NCBI GenBank assembly: GCA_027306925.1
Contig: DAHUXW010000013.1
Location: 1 to 49,616 of the forward strand
Direction: 5' to 3'
Source: Acidimicrobiaceae bacterium
Lineage (GTDB): Bacteria; Actinomycetota; Acidimicrobiia; Acidimicrobiales; Bog-793
Length of the DNA stretch: 49,616 nt
Shown: positions 42,624 to 49,616 of the stretch, piece by piece
How positions within the stretch are numbered: the first letter of the stretch is position 1
Layout: each line of letters starts with the position of its first letter
Notes under the pieces: generated by a model
What the model saw: the letters and a program-made list of their open reading frames with translations, nothing else
Databases searched by the model: none
Told to the model about the DNA's origin: nothing
Translations under genes and position numbers: made by a program

Positions 42624-45623
42624 TTACCGGCGCGCGTCCCGCTGCGGACGGTGGCCGGAGGGCGCCCGGCGACGCCGGGAGGCCTCGGCGAGCGCGAGGG
42701 CGAGCACCACGGCCGCCGCGGTGGAGATCAGCAGGCCGGTGCGCATTGACGCCGGTGAGTACCGCCACGTGACGACGTAGCGGCCGGCGGGGACCGGGAC
42801 GGCCTCGACGAGTCCGAGCCGCCCGACGCGCTCCACGCGGCTCCGCCCACCGCCGACCGGCGTGAGGCGCGCCGTCCACCCGCGTGCGTACGTCATGCTC
42901 CTCACGAGCGTCACCGGACGGGGCGCGTCGACGTGGACGACCTCGGAGCCGGTCGTCGGCGACGCCGTGACGAACGTCGTGCCGGTGCGCGCGATCGGCG
43001 CCTCGGGCGACGTCGCACCCGGTGCCTCCAGCCAGGCGGCCCCGCGGGATCGGGCGTCCGTCAGGACGACGAAGGGCCCGATCGTCGCCGCCCATCGCCA
43101 GTGCGGCGCCGTGGCGAGTCCTTGGAGCTGGCCGTCGAGGAGCAGCCGCTGCCGGCGCGCGGTCGTGGTGACGACGACCGCGTCGACGAGGGCCGCACCG
43201 CCGAGCGGTCTCACGGCGACCCGGGCGCTCGCGACCGGGTCGGAGGTCCGCAGCGTCGCGATCCCGTGCGAGACGGGCACGGCTCGCCAGCGCACCGGGC
43301 CGGTCGGGGCGGCGAGCCCGACGTCGATCGTCCGGTGCGCGGCCGCTCCCGACGGCGCGAGCACGACGGTCACGCTCGCGACGGCCGAGGTGGACGCGAG
43401 GTACCACGAGCCGGCCGACCGGCGGCCGACCGTCCACGGCCCCGTGGCGAGCAGCTGGCGCGCCGGGGCGTCGCGCGCCGCCACCGGCGTCCCGTCCGCG
43501 CGGACGGCGCGACGTCCCGGGAGCGGGATCGCGCCGCGCTCGGGCAGGGCCTGCTCGAGGTACGTGGGGAGCGTGACGAGCGCTTCGAGGTCGAGCACGT
43601 CGAAGGTGGACCCCGCGAGCCGGGGCGCGTCGAGCGCCTGGAACGCGTGGGTGTTCGTGGCGTTCTGGTAGGCACCCTGCACGATCGAGCCGTAGCCCTG
43701 GACGCTCGGCAGGCGACGGAGCACGTTCAGGTCCGTGACGCCCAGCGCGTACGCGGCCGTCCCCGTCCCGCCGTACTGTGGGTTGAAGATCGCGAAGCGC
43801 CCCTCCGGGCCGAGGAGCGCGCGCAGCGCCGCGGTGCTCGGCCCGTTCGTCGCGAGCGCGCCGGCGGGTGCAGTTGCGTACGACGCGTTCGCCAGGTACG
43901 TGACGACGTCGGCGACGACGAACGCGACGAGCAGCGCGTGCCGGGTCCGCGGCGCGATGCGGCTCCAGGCGGCGACGAGCGCCCCCAGTGCGAGCGCGAC
44001 GGCGGCGGACGCGGCGAGGTAGGGCGTGAGCGCGGACATGAGACCGCGATCGGGCGTCACGACGCCGATCGCGGTCTCGAGGGCCGTCGGTGCCGCGAAC
44101 GCGAGCACGACCATCGTGGACGTGCCGACGACCGGGACGAGCGCGAGCGCTCGGCGCGGCAACGTGTCGAGCGGGCCCGGTGCGGTCCGCGGCCGCGTCG
44201 TCGCGCGGAGCGCGCGTCGCCGGTCCGAGACGTCGTCGACGAAGAATGCGAGCACTACGACGAGCGCGAGGTCGAGGAGCACGACGTTCCGGCTCTGCAG
44301 GCGCTCGCCGCCGAAGAGGGGGATGTGAACGAGCGCGTGGGCGAGCGGGGTGTTCGAGCCGAGCGCCAGCACGGTGCCGACGATGCCCGTCACGTACCAG
44401 ACGCCGAGCGGCCGGCCGGTGGTCGAGGGGCGGCCGGCGCGCCGCCCGTGGGCCGCGATCACGGCGCGCACGGGCGCGAGCGCGTCGGGGAGGAGCGCGA
44501 ACGCCGCGACGAGCGCGACGATCCCGACACCGATGGTGGCTTCGGGGAGGTTGTAGTTCCCGGCGTAAGTCGCGAGCCCGAAGTTCCCGTTGCCACCGAG
44601 CGCGAACGGGAGCGCCAGCAGCGCGCCGATCTCGGTGAGCGCGAGCGACCCGCCCTCGAAGAACGTGAACGCGCTCACGCCGCGCTGCGATCCGTGGAGG
44701 AACGCGAGCCCGGGAAGCCACTGGGCCGCGGCCAGCGCGACGCCGAGCGCCGCCGCGCCGATCGCGCACGCGACAAGGCGCGCAGAGGACCTGCCGAGCC
44801 GCCAGCACCACGCGAGCATGTAGAGGCCCACGACGATCGCCGAGGACGACACGGCGCGAGGGTCGCCTGCGAGAACCGTGAGCGCGGTCGACAGCGCGAG
44901 GAGCGCGCTCCAACGCAGCTCGAGCGAAGACGGCCACGACCCGCGCGCGAAGGCCTCGTCGGGGCTCGTGCCGGTCGCCACGCGCAGTTCGGCCGCGCCC
45001 GCCGGAGCGGGGCGCTCGCGCAGCACGCGACCGCTGGCTGGCGCAGCGAGCACCTCGACCGACAGCAGCGTCCACGGGAGGAGCGACGTCCCCTGAACGA
45101 GGCCGACGTGCACGATCTGGCCGCTCATGAAGCCCGTGTCGGTGAAGGCGAGCGCGCCGAGAACCCCGGCGAGCGGGCCGCACCCGAGGCGGCGGAGCAG
45201 GAGGTAGGTGCCCGTACCGGACGTGACGCCGACCGCGACGAGGTTGAGCGTCCACGCGGCGACGCCCGGCAGAACCGCGAAGAGCCAGGTCCCGGGGAAG
45301 AGCGCGCCCGCGTTCCATCCCGCGACGAGCGGCGTGCCGCTCCAGATGTACGGGTTCCACGCGGGGAGCTGGCCGGAGCGGATCAGCTCGCCGGACAGGA
45401 CGCGAAGCGGGTAGTTCTGAGTCAGGTCGTCGCCCGGCAAGAGTGCGTGCCCCGCGAGCGCGAGCGGGACGTAGAGCAGGACGGGAAGTAGCGCGAGCGC
45501 GCCCAGCGCGACGAGGTCGGGACGGTCGAGCGAGCGCCGCGCGCCGCGCGCCGCGCGGGTGCCGCGGCCGTTTCGCACGGAGAGCGCCGTTCGCGCGCCT
45601 CCGTGGGTGGTGCTCGCGGGCAT
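42624..45623 (-). CDS. YfhO-like large membrane protein (GT-C fold candidate)
   Basis: 999 residues from ATG 45623. About a dozen membrane spans in the first 600 residues. The first extracellular loop has the family motif LLPGDDLTQNYPLRVLSGEL with paired acidic residues and PAWNPYIWSGTPLVAGWNAG, typical of YfhO and other polyprenyl-phosphate-sugar glycosyltransferases. A long extracytoplasmic beta-rich domain (about 640-960) follows, then a final span (LLISTAAAVVLALALAEAS). Probably transfers a sugar to a surface polymer such as a lipoglycan or teichoic-type polymer; acceptor unknown. Minus-strand TAACTT lies 7 nt before the ATG. Confidence 0.85.
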   Translation of the reverse strand: MPASTTHGGARTALSVRNGRGTRAARGARRSLDRPDLVALGALALLPVLLYVPLALAGHALLPGDDLTQNYPLRVLSGELIRSGQLPAWNPYIWSGTPLVAGWNAGALFPGTWLFAVLPGVAAWTLNLVAVGVTSGTGTYLLLRRLGCGPLAGVLGALAFTDTGFMSGQIVHVGLVQGTSLLPWTLLSVEVLAAPASGRVLRERPAPAGAAELRVATGTSPDEAFARGSWPSSLELRWSALLALSTALTVLAGDPRAVSSSAIVVGLYMLAWCWRLGRSSARLVACAIGAAALGVALAAAQWLPGLAFLHGSQRGVSAFTFFEGGSLALTEIGALLALPFALGGNGNFGLATYAGNYNLPEATIGVGIVALVAAFALLPDALAPVRAVIAAHGRRAGRPSTTGRPLGVWYVTGIVGTVLALGSNTPLAHALVHIPLFGGERLQSRNVVLLDLALVVVLAFFVDDVSDRRRALRATTRPRTAPGPLDTLPRRALALVPVVGTSTMVVLAFAAPTALETAIGVVTPDRGLMSALTPYLAASAAVALALGALVAAWSRIAPRTRHALLVAFVVADVVTYLANASYATAPAGALATNGPSTAALRALLGPEGRFAIFNPQYGGTGTAAYALGVTDLNVLRRLPSVQGYGSIVQGAYQNATNTHAFQALDAPRLAGSTFDVLDLEALVTLPTYLEQALPERGAIPLPGRRAVRADGTPVAARDAPARQLLATGPWTVGRRSAGSWYLASTSAVASVTVVLAPSGAAAHRTIDVGLAAPTGPVRWRAVPVSHGIATLRTSDPVASARVAVRPLGGAALVDAVVVTTTARRQRLLLDGQLQGLATAPHWRWAATIGPFVVLTDARSRGAAWLEAPGATSPEAPIARTGTTFVTASPTTGSEVVHVDAPRPVTLVRSMTYARGWTARLTPVGGGRSRVERVGRLGLVEAVPVPAGRYVVTWRYSPASMRTGLLISTAAAVVLALALAEASRRRRAPSGHRPQRDARR

Positions 45624-45630
45624 GACGAAC

Positions 45631-45636
45631 AAGTTA
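45631..45636 (-). promoter_or_regulatory. Leaderless -10 element of the YfhO-like gene
   Basis: Minus-strand TAACTT, 7 nt before ATG 45623. Confidence 0.5.
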
Positions 45637-45650
45637 CAGCCGCGCTGCAC

Positions 45651-45688
45651 GGGTGACGGGTGACGGGTGACGGGTGACGGGTGACGGG
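45651..45688. repeat. Heptanucleotide tandem repeat, five copies
   Basis: GGGTGAC is repeated perfectly five times (45651-45685) plus GGG, in the gap between the divergent YfhO-like and peroxiredoxin genes. The promoter area of the peroxiredoxin lies just beyond it (AT-richer block 45705-45755). Confidence 0.9.
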
Positions 45689-45820
45689 CAGCCGCGGCTC
45701 GTGGCCCGATCGAAACCCGACTATTCAGGTCGTCTATCGTGGGCGGGTCACTATGCTCATCCGGAGCAGACCGAAGCGGCGCAGAGCGCGCCGGCGCAGA
45801 TCCCACAGGAGATGGTCACG

Positions 45821-46456
45821 ATGGCACTGCAACTGGGCGACGTCGCCCCGGACTTCACGGCCGAGTCGACCGAGGGCACGATCCACTTCTACGACTACCT
45901 CGGCGACAGCTGGGGAGTGCTGTTCTCCCATCCGAAGGACTTCACGCCGGTCTGCACGACCGAGCTCGGCGAGGTAGCACGCCTGAAGGGCGAGTTCGAC
46001 AAGCGGAACACGAAGGTGCTCGGGCTCTCGGTCGACCCGCTCCAGTCGCACAACGACTGGGTGGGCGACATCAAGGACGCGACGGGCAGCGCGCTGAACT
46101 ACCCGCTCATCGCGGACCCGGACCACACGGTCTCGGATCTCTACGGGATGATCCACCCCAACGCGAACGACACGCTCACGGTCCGGTCGGTGTTCGTCGT
46201 CGGACCGGACAAGAAGGTGAAGCTCACGATCACCTATCCCGCGAGCACCGGACGGAACTTCCAGGAGATCCTCCGCGTGATCGACTCGCTGCAGCTCACG
46301 TCCGGCTACTCGGTGTCGACGCCCGTGAACTGGACCGCCGGTGAGGACGTCATCATCTCGCCGGCGATCTCGGACGACGACGCGAGGGAGCGCTTCCCGA
46401 AGGGATTCCGCACGGTCAAGTCCTACCTGCGCTTCACGCCGCAGCCGAACCGCTGA
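45821..46456 (+). CDS. 1-Cys peroxiredoxin (Prx6/AhpC-TSA family)
   Basis: Thiol peroxidase reducing hydrogen peroxide and organic hydroperoxides, 211 residues. Peroxidatic Cys45 sits in FTPVCTTELGEVARLK; the supporting Arg is in TVRSVFVVGP. The C-terminal Prx6-type extension runs from about 150 (GYSVSTPVNWTAGEDVIISPAIS). The resolving cysteine near the C-terminus of 2-Cys enzymes is absent, so it is a 1-Cys type. ATG 45821 has an AGGAG ribosome site 9 nt upstream. Upstream AT-rich block with TATCGT at 45735-45740 is a possible -10. Two tandem hairpins follow the stop. Confidence 0.94.
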   Translation: MALQLGDVAPDFTAESTEGTIHFYDYLGDSWGVLFSHPKDFTPVCTTELGEVARLKGEFDKRNTKVLGLSVDPLQSHNDWVGDIKDATGSALNYPLIADPDHTVSDLYGMIHPNANDTLTVRSVFVVGPDKKVKLTITYPASTGRNFQEILRVIDSLQLTSGYSVSTPVNWTAGEDVIISPAISDDDARERFPKGFRTVKSYLRFTPQPNR

Positions 46457-46466
46457 GCGGTCCGCC

Positions 46467-46525
46467 GGGCGCGCCGCCACCCGCGGCGCGCCCGGTCGCC
46501 GCCGGCCCGTGCCCGGGCCGGCGGC
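46467..46525 (+). terminator. Twin hairpin terminator after the peroxiredoxin gene
   Basis: GGGCGCGCCGC (46467-46477) pairs with GCGGCGCGCCC (46483-46493); next to it GCCGCCGGCCC (46498-46508) pairs with GGGCCGGCGGC (46515-46525). Both stems are 11 bp with loops of 5 and 6 nt and no T-run. Same twin arrangement as at 32947-33007. Confidence 0.8.
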
Positions 46526-46562
46526 ACGAGCACCTGCTCCGCCTCTCGGACGTGCCGGGCGC

Positions 46563-46568
46563 TACGAT
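46563..46568 (+). promoter_or_regulatory. Leaderless -10 element of the GT87-like gene
   Basis: TACGAT, 7 nt before GTG 46576; this element is the reason to prefer GTG 46576 over GTG 46552 as the start. Confidence 0.5.
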
Positions 46569-46575
46569 CCTCCTC

Positions 46576-47994
46576 GTGCGCGGCGTCGTGCTGGCCGGTT
46601 GGCGCCATCTCTGCGCTCTCCCGGCGATCGTCCAGGATGCCTGGCTGTATCTCGCGTCGGCGGGGTTCGCAGGTGCGACCGCGGTCTTCGCCAGGTCCTC
46701 CGACTACCGGACGTGGGGCCAGATGGCCGCCGTCGCGTACGGCGCCGCGGCGGCCATCTGCGTCGCCGTCGCGGGAGTCCTCGCGCGCCGCTCGGCCTCC
46801 GACGCGGCACGGGCCGCGCGGGCGGCGAGCGTCGGACGTCGCGTGGTCGTCGTCGGCGTCATCGCGGGCGCGGTACTCGTCCCGCTCGTCTTCCAGCTCG
46901 TGTGGCGTGCCGAGGGCCTGCCCGGCCAGCACGCGCAGCCCGAGGTCGCGGTCGTCGAGCGCGCGGGCGACCGGGCGGCCGCGTCGCTGGACCCGTACCC
47001 CGCGCATCCGACGACCGTCGGCAGCGCGCCACGCTCGGACGCGAAGCAGGTCGACGCGAGCTCCTGCTTCCCCTACCTGCCCGGGATGGTGCCGTTCGGG
47101 CTCGTGAACGCGGTCAAGGCGCCGCCCGAGCTCCAGGACGCGCGCGTGGTGCTGACGGGGTTCACGCTCATCGTGGGCGCGATCGCGCTCCTGTGGAGCG
47201 ACGCGAGCCTCGCCAGGCGGGGTCGGGCGCTGCAGTTCCTGGTCGTGCTCCCGTCAGGGGCCCTCCCGATGGTGACGGGCGGGGACGACCTCCCCGTCCT
47301 CGCGCTCATGTTGCTCGGGCTCGTGCTCGCCGAGCGACGAAGACCCGTCGCCTCGGGGCTCGTGCTCGGGCTCTCGGGGACGTTGAAGTTCACGGCGTGG
47401 CCGATGCTCCTGCTGATGCTGCTCGCGGTGCGAGACCGGGAGGGCCGGCCCGCGCCGGTGCGGTTCGGGCTGTCCGTGCTGCTCGTGGTCGCGCCCGTGT
47501 TCGGCCTCGGCGTCGCGTTCGATCCGAGGGCCTTCTTCGACAACGTGGTCCGGTTCCCGCTCGGCCTCGCACGCGTGCGGTCGCCGGCGGCGAGCCCGCT
47601 GCTCGGCCAGGTGCTCGCGCACCAGTTCCCGAACCACAAGCTCGCGGTCACCGCGCTGCTCGTGCTCGCCGGGGCGGCCGTCGTCGTCGTCGCCTTCGTG
47701 CGGTATCGGCCGCGCACGCCGGCGGCCGTCGCGCGCTTCACCGGCTTCGCCATGATCGTCGCGACCGTGCTCGCGCCCGCCACCCGCTTCGGCTATCTCA
47801 TCTACCCGGCGAACCTCTTCGTCTGGGCGTACGTGCTCGACGGCATGACCGCGTCGAGATCGGCGGCCGCCGTTCAGTCCGCGTCGTCGAGCTCGAACAC
47901 GGTGAGCGAGACGGTGCTCGTCGCTGCGTCGCCGACGAGTGCCGGCGAGATCGACGTCGCGGTCGGTCGCACGACGACGACCACCTCCCAGTAG
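46576..47994 (+). CDS. GT87/DUF2029-like polyprenyl-sugar glycosyltransferase
   Basis: 472 residues with about nine membrane spans. Features of the DUF2029 (GT87) group of GT-C mannosyltransferases: an extracellular region with DPYPAHP and CFPYLPGMVPFGL, then ALPMVTGGDDLPVLALMLLGLVLAERR, SGLVLGLSGTLKFTAWPMLLLML, and RFGYLIYPANLFVWAYV. In this family such enzymes mannosylate lipoglycans or arabinogalactan from polyprenyl-phosphate mannose. Family-like sequence ends near base 47860; the last 40 residues (Ser/Thr-rich) lie antisense to the next gene and may be a run-on tail after loss of the original stop. The proper C-terminus is therefore uncertain. Confidence 0.75.
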   Translation: MRGVVLAGWRHLCALPAIVQDAWLYLASAGFAGATAVFARSSDYRTWGQMAAVAYGAAAAICVAVAGVLARRSASDAARAARAASVGRRVVVVGVIAGAVLVPLVFQLVWRAEGLPGQHAQPEVAVVERAGDRAAASLDPYPAHPTTVGSAPRSDAKQVDASSCFPYLPGMVPFGLVNAVKAPPELQDARVVLTGFTLIVGAIALLWSDASLARRGRALQFLVVLPSGALPMVTGGDDLPVLALMLLGLVLAERRRPVASGLVLGLSGTLKFTAWPMLLLMLLAVRDREGRPAPVRFGLSVLLVVAPVFGLGVAFDPRAFFDNVVRFPLGLARVRSPAASPLLGQVLAHQFPNHKLAVTALLVLAGAAVVVVAFVRYRPRTPAAVARFTGFAMIVATVLAPATRFGYLIYPANLFVWAYVLDGMTASRSAAAVQSASSSSNTVSETVLVAASPTSAGEIDVAVGRTTTTTSQ

Positions 47995-48665
47995 AAGCCG
48001 TCGCGGCTCGGGAACTTCGCGAAGATCTTCGTTCCGCGCCCGTCGCTCGTGGCGTCGACCGCGAGGACCGCGAAGTGACCGTGGACGAGCTCGTGCCGGA
48101 AGAACGTCGCGACCTCGCGTTCTCCCGCGGGTACCGACAGCGTGACCGTCCCGCTGTAGAGGTTGACCGCGGGGGCCGGACGCTCGGCCCGCGCCACGGT
48201 CGCGGTCGCGGGCACGACGAGCGCGGCAGTCACGTCGGCCGGCGGCTCACCGCCGCGTGAGATCCGGGCGATCACGGGGGCCGCCGTTCGCGCAGGTAGG
48301 GAGACCCCGCGGATCGGGTCGAGCACCGCGCCGCCTGTCCCCTTGACGCCACCGCCGGCGAGGGCGAGCGCGAAGCCTCCGAGGACGACTGCGAGCGCGA
48401 TCGCGACCACGACGAGCGCGGGTCCGGTCCGCGCCCGGACGTGCGTCACCACGACGGCGCGGCCGTCGTCGCCGTCCGGTTCGCTCACGGCGCCCGTGAG
48501 CCGACCGGTCGTCCGATCGCCAGCGGACGCGAAGGCCGGGGTCCACGCGCCCGCGGGATCCGGCGGCGGACCGCCGCCGACGCTCGCGACGGGGTCGTGG
48601 CCGTGGCCCAGGGGAGGCCCGCTGGCTGGGTCTGCGGCGCTGCCGCTCGGGGGGGTGTTCGGCAC
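47874..48665 (-). CDS. Single-span membrane protein, unknown
   Basis: 263 residues from GTG 48665. Cytoplasmic Pro/Gly-rich N-terminus of about 90 residues, one membrane helix (GPALVVVAIALAVVLGGFALALAGG), then an extracytoplasmic beta-rich domain (VNLYSGTVTLSVPAGEREVATFFRHELVHGH at its centre, TVSLTVFELDDAD at the end). The family is not recognised; organisation resembles accessory cell-envelope proteins. Overlaps the 3' end of the GT87-like gene tail-to-tail by 121 bp. Divergent from the rel gene with about 100 bp between starts. Confidence 0.7.
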   Translation of the reverse strand: MPNTPPSGSAADPASGPPLGHGHDPVASVGGGPPPDPAGAWTPAFASAGDRTTGRLTGAVSEPDGDDGRAVVVTHVRARTGPALVVVAIALAVVLGGFALALAGGGVKGTGGAVLDPIRGVSLPARTAAPVIARISRGGEPPADVTAALVVPATATVARAERPAPAVNLYSGTVTLSVPAGEREVATFFRHELVHGHFAVLAVDATSDGRGTKIFAKFPSRDGFYWEVVVVVRPTATSISPALVGDAATSTVSLTVFELDDAD

Positions 48666-48753
48666 GGCGATGTCCCGGTGGCACCCTACTCGCGAAGCGG
48701 TCGCGTCCCGTCGCGCGCCACGACGCGGGCGCCGGTCGGCGTGCGTCCGGCGG

Positions 48754-48759
48754 TAGCCT
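48754..48759 (+). promoter_or_regulatory. Leaderless -10 element of the rel gene
   Basis: TAGCCT ending 5 nt before ATG 48765. Confidence 0.5.
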
Positions 48760-48764
48760 GGACT

Positions 48765-49616
48765 ATGGCCGTCGTGGACCCGATCACCGAGGGGACGAGC
48801 GCTCAGCGCATCGCCGAGGTCGAGGGGAGCGGGGCGCCCGCCCCCGTTGCCGCCGGCGCGGCGCCGCGCCCGCCGGCGGAGACTTCGGTCGAGCCGCTCG
48901 TCTCGATCCTCGAGGCGCACCACCCGGGCGAGGACTGGTCTGCCGTCCGCCGCGCGCACGAGCTCGCGTCGCGTGCGCACGCCGGCCAGACGCGCCTCAC
49001 GGGAGAGCCGTACGTCACGCACTCGATCGCGGTCGCGACGATCGTCGCCGAGCTCGGGCTCGACGGCACGAGCGCCGCCGCGGCGCTGCTCCACGACGTC
49101 GTCGAGGACACCGACGTGACGCTCGAGGAGGTCGACCAGTCGTTCGGGGCGACGGTCGCGGCGATCGTCGACGGGGTCACGAAGCTCGACCGCCTCCACT
49201 TCTCCTCGAAGGAGGCACAGCAGGCGGCGACCGTCCGCAAGATGCTCGTCGCCATGGCGAAGGACTGGCGAGTCCTCGTGATAAAGCTCGCGGACCGCCT
49301 CCACAACATGCGCACGCTCGACGCGATGCCCGAGTGGAAGCAGCGCAGGACCGCGCAGCAGACCCTCGACATCTTCGCCCCTCTCGCGCACCGCCTCGGC
49401 ATCCAGGAGATGAAGTGGCAGCTCGAGGACCTCTCGTTCCGGGCGCTCCACCCGAAGCGGTACGCGGAGATCGAGCAGATGGTGGCGACCCGGACCCCGC
49501 GCCGGGAGGTGGAGCTCGCGCAGGTGATCGAGGTGCTGCGCGGCCGGCTTGCCGCGCTCGGCATCTCGGCCGTGGTCACCGGACGACCGAAGCACCTGTG
49601 GAGCATCTACGAGAAG
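48765..49616 (+). CDS. rel: (p)ppGpp synthetase/hydrolase RelA/SpoT, N-terminal part
   Basis: Bifunctional stringent-response enzyme; the first 284 codons are in the window and the frame runs off the right edge. The variable N-terminus of about 45 residues is followed by the HD hydrolase domain: RAHAGQTRLTGEPYVTHSIAVA, AAALLHDVVEDTDVTLEEV (the HD metal pair), VTKLDRLHF, LVIKLADRLHNMRTL, APLAHRLGIQEMKWQLEDLSF. The synthetase domain begins at the edge with VTGRPKHLWSIYEK. HD residues look intact, so hydrolase activity is expected. Synthetase and regulatory TGS/ACT domains lie beyond the window. Confidence 0.95.
   Translation, partial: MAVVDPITEGTSAQRIAEVEGSGAPAPVAAGAAPRPPAETSVEPLVSILEAHHPGEDWSAVRRAHELASRAHAGQTRLTGEPYVTHSIAVATIVAELGLDGTSAAAALLHDVVEDTDVTLEEVDQSFGATVAAIVDGVTKLDRLHFSSKEAQQAATVRKMLVAMAKDWRVLVIKLADRLHNMRTLDAMPEWKQRRTAQQTLDIFAPLAHRLGIQEMKWQLEDLSFRALHPKRYAEIEQMVATRTPRREVELAQVIEVLRGRLAALGISAVVTGRPKHLWSIYEK

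Overview
The window reads as a very GC-rich (clearly above 70 percent by eye) actinobacterial chromosome segment. Supporting signs are GTG and TTG starts, ATGA/GTGA/TTGA gene overlaps, a SigB/SigF-type sigma factor with anti-sigma partners, DUF3054/DUF3817-type membrane proteins, a three-gene PntAA-PntAB-PntB transhydrogenase, and a secreted VLNVTA-type fragment at the left edge. The class Acidimicrobiia is a plausible guess but genus cannot be read from the sequence. I saw no tRNA, rRNA, CRISPR array, integrase or transposase.

Layout. 1-3939: a decayed stress-signalling area with a truncated STAS gene, a short anti-sigma ATPase, a sigma factor with an abnormal C-terminus, an intact quinone oxidoreductase, and a broken hybrid histidine kinase. 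4158-8309: FtsH, a tiny acidic ORF, a trans-aconitate methyltransferase-like protein and an SDR. 8420-9750: a LarA (lactate racemase family) gene broken by an 8-bp tandem repeat and two amber codons. 9737-19936: secreted proteins, a TetR regulator, an MFS exporter, a Cys-rich mini protein with a CsoR-like palindrome, an MBL hydrolase, a second MDR oxidoreductase, a ubiquitin-like MoaD protein paired with a BNR propeller, small membrane proteins and a PilZ protein. 20089-27240: the pnt operon, a GGDEF diguanylate cyclase, and a kynureninase overlapped by an RNA uridine methyltransferase. 27352-33214: a secreted protein, a DrrAB-like ABC exporter, a MOSC protein, an SF2 helicase and a cold shock protein. 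33466-35825: S-adenosylhomocysteinase with PurU (methyl and one-carbon cycle). 36097-39804: a YihY membrane protein, an unknown protein, and a decayed NodIJ-like ABC exporter. 39866-49616: transketolase, a ComF-like phosphoribosyltransferase, a 999-residue YfhO-like membrane protein, a 1-Cys peroxiredoxin, a GT87-like mannosyltransferase candidate, a single-span membrane protein and the start of RelA/SpoT.

Two themes run through the window. First, many start codons sit 5-9 nt behind a TAnnnT hexamer, which is the signature of leaderless transcripts. Second, damage is selective: housekeeping genes (ftsH, pnt, ahcY, tkt, rel) are open over their full visible length, while signalling, LarA and NodIJ-like genes carry internal deletions, single-base shifts or amber codons. 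This argues for genuine gene decay in accessory functions rather than uniformly poor sequence, but read-level confirmation would be needed.
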